Below are positions 14,530-14,998 of a DNA stretch of 14,998 nucleotides, piece after piece. The notes under the pieces are model-generated. The model saw only the letters and a list, made by a program, of their open reading frames with translations, was not told the origin of the DNA and made no database searches. The DNA is taken from NCBI GenBank assembly GCA_014189685.1, contig DVAB01000011.1, positions 1 to 14,998 of the forward strand, given 5' to 3'. How positions within the stretch are numbered: position 1 is the stretch's first letter; each line of letters begins with the position of its first letter. Source of the stretch: Candidatus Naiadarchaeum limnaeum. GTDB lineage: Archaea; Undinarchaeota; Undinarchaeia; Undinarchaeales; Naiadarchaeaceae. The position numbers and the translations under genes were made by a program.

Positions 14530-14623
14530 TGCGGCGACCGAGATTCGAACTCGGATAATTAGCTATCTTTCGACCTTTAAAGGTCGGTGGAAGGCTAATG
14601 TCCTACCGTTAGACTATCGCCGC
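14530..14623 (-). tRNA. tRNA-Gly (anticodon UCC) with a 23-nt intron
   Basis: Read on the minus strand, the acceptor GCGGCGA pairs with TCGCCGC and is followed by discriminator A; CCA is not encoded. The D arm is GTC-TAACGGTAG-GAC, the anticodon stem TTAGC/GCTAA, the variable loop TTAT, and the T arm CCGAG-TTCGAAT-CTCGG. The mature anticodon loop is CTTCCAA with anticodon TCC. The intron is 14565-14587, after A37, at the usual archaeal site. A bulge-helix-bulge can be drawn: bulges CAC and ATA flank a central helix CTTC/AAAG (three pairs and one C-A mismatch), with an inner stem CGACC/GGTCG. Confidence 0.95.
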
Positions 14624-14649
14624 ATGTGGAATTATATGAATAGTAAATG

Positions 14650-14658
14650 TTAATAAAG
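14650..14658. promoter_or_regulatory. Shared AT box between tRNA-Gly and the surface-protein gene
   Basis: TTAATAAAG lies about 31 bases before the tRNA 5' end on one strand and about 25 bases before the GTG at 14679 on the other. It could serve as TATA box in both directions. Confidence 0.35.
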
Positions 14659-14678
14659 ATTTCATTCATAATATTTAT

Positions 14679-14998
14679 GTGATAAAAGTGCTAAACGCAA
14701 GAGGAGAGGCTAAAGGATTTTTTATTGCAATTGGCACTGCAATAATTGTAGTCCTTGTTTTATTTACTTTTCTTAAAGGCGGACCTTTTGGGATATCTGG
14801 ATTTCTGATTTTTCAGCAGATCTCACAATCTGATTTTGATTCTGGAACATATAACAATACAAATTATAATGCAGGAGGATACGTTCAACTTTCTAGTGGA
14901 GCTAGCCAAGGAACTTATATATCAAAAGTTTTTGATGGAAGCACACAGGTTGTTTGGAACAATATAAGCTGGGGCGAGGGATTGCCATATCAAGAGCA
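14679..14998 (+). CDS. Membrane-anchored surface protein, LamG/adhesin-like (3' partial)
   Basis: The frame from GTG at 14679 is open to the window end, giving about 106 residues of a longer protein. No in-frame ATG precedes the hydrophobic segment; a second GTG at 14688 is an alternative start. After a short basic leader (VLNARGEAKG) comes a signal anchor, FFIAIGTAIIVVLVLFTFL, then a Gly/Ser/Thr/Asn-rich region. The stretch GGYVQLSSGASQGTYISKVF, continuing DGSTQVVWNNISWGEGLP, resembles the repeated segments of large archaeal surface proteins that carry LamG or fibronectin-like domains (pattern Y-x-SKVFD ... V-x-WNNISW). A role in cell-surface structure or adhesion is inferred. The rest of the protein lies outside the window. 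Confidence 0.8.
   Translation, partial: MIKVLNARGEAKGFFIAIGTAIIVVLVLFTFLKGGPFGISGFLIFQQISQSDFDSGTYNNTNYNAGGYVQLSSGASQGTYISKVFDGSTQVVWNNISWGEGLPYQE

Overview
The window looks like AT-rich archaeal DNA. The evidence is: purine enzymes of archaeal type (PurP instead of PurH for AICAR formylation, and a separate PurS/PurL/PurQ complex); TATA boxes about 25-30 bases before start codons, implying leaderless or nearly leaderless transcripts; almost no strong Shine-Dalgarno sites; and a tRNA-Gly with no encoded CCA and a 23-nt intron at the canonical 37/38 site, bounded by a bulge-helix-bulge. The many tiny membrane proteins would fit a small-genome archaeal lineage such as a DPANN group, but no gene here fixes the lineage.

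Layout. 1-1051 (+): the C-terminal part of a membrane-anchored extracytoplasmic protein and two small membrane proteins, one resembling only the N-terminus of HtpX. 1054-1592 (-): two overlapping paralogous genes for single-pass proteins with two CxC motifs each. 1653-2858 (+): an MFS transporter, ending directly against purD. 2859-13397 (-): a purine biosynthesis block, in transcription order purP-like, purP, purC, lipoprotein gene; then purS, purL, small membrane protein gene, purQ; then purF; then purD. Most junctions are 4-nt ATGA overlaps. New TATA boxes precede purS, purF and purD. The only plus-strand gene inside the block is a small two-TM gene at 4338-4540 that appears frameshifted. 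13398-13829: the purP-like promoter and a decayed plus-strand coding remnant with an in-frame TGA. 13830-14522 (+): an unrecognised 230-aa protein with an apparent internal duplication. 14530-14623 (-): tRNA-Gly(UCC). 14679-end (+): the start of a surface protein with a LamG/adhesin-like sequence.

Function. PurF makes phosphoribosylamine from PRPP and glutamine, PurD makes GAR, PurS/PurL/PurQ convert FGAR to FGAM, PurC makes SAICAR, and PurP formylates AICAR. Genes for GAR formylation (purN/purT), AIR synthesis (purM), AIR carboxylation (purE), purB and IMP cyclohydrolase (purO/purH) are not in the window and must be elsewhere, absent or replaced. The most interesting points are the second PurP homologue with altered active-site motifs, two envelope-anchored proteins translationally coupled to purine enzymes, a three-hairpin leader before purD, and several unrecognised small membrane protein families.
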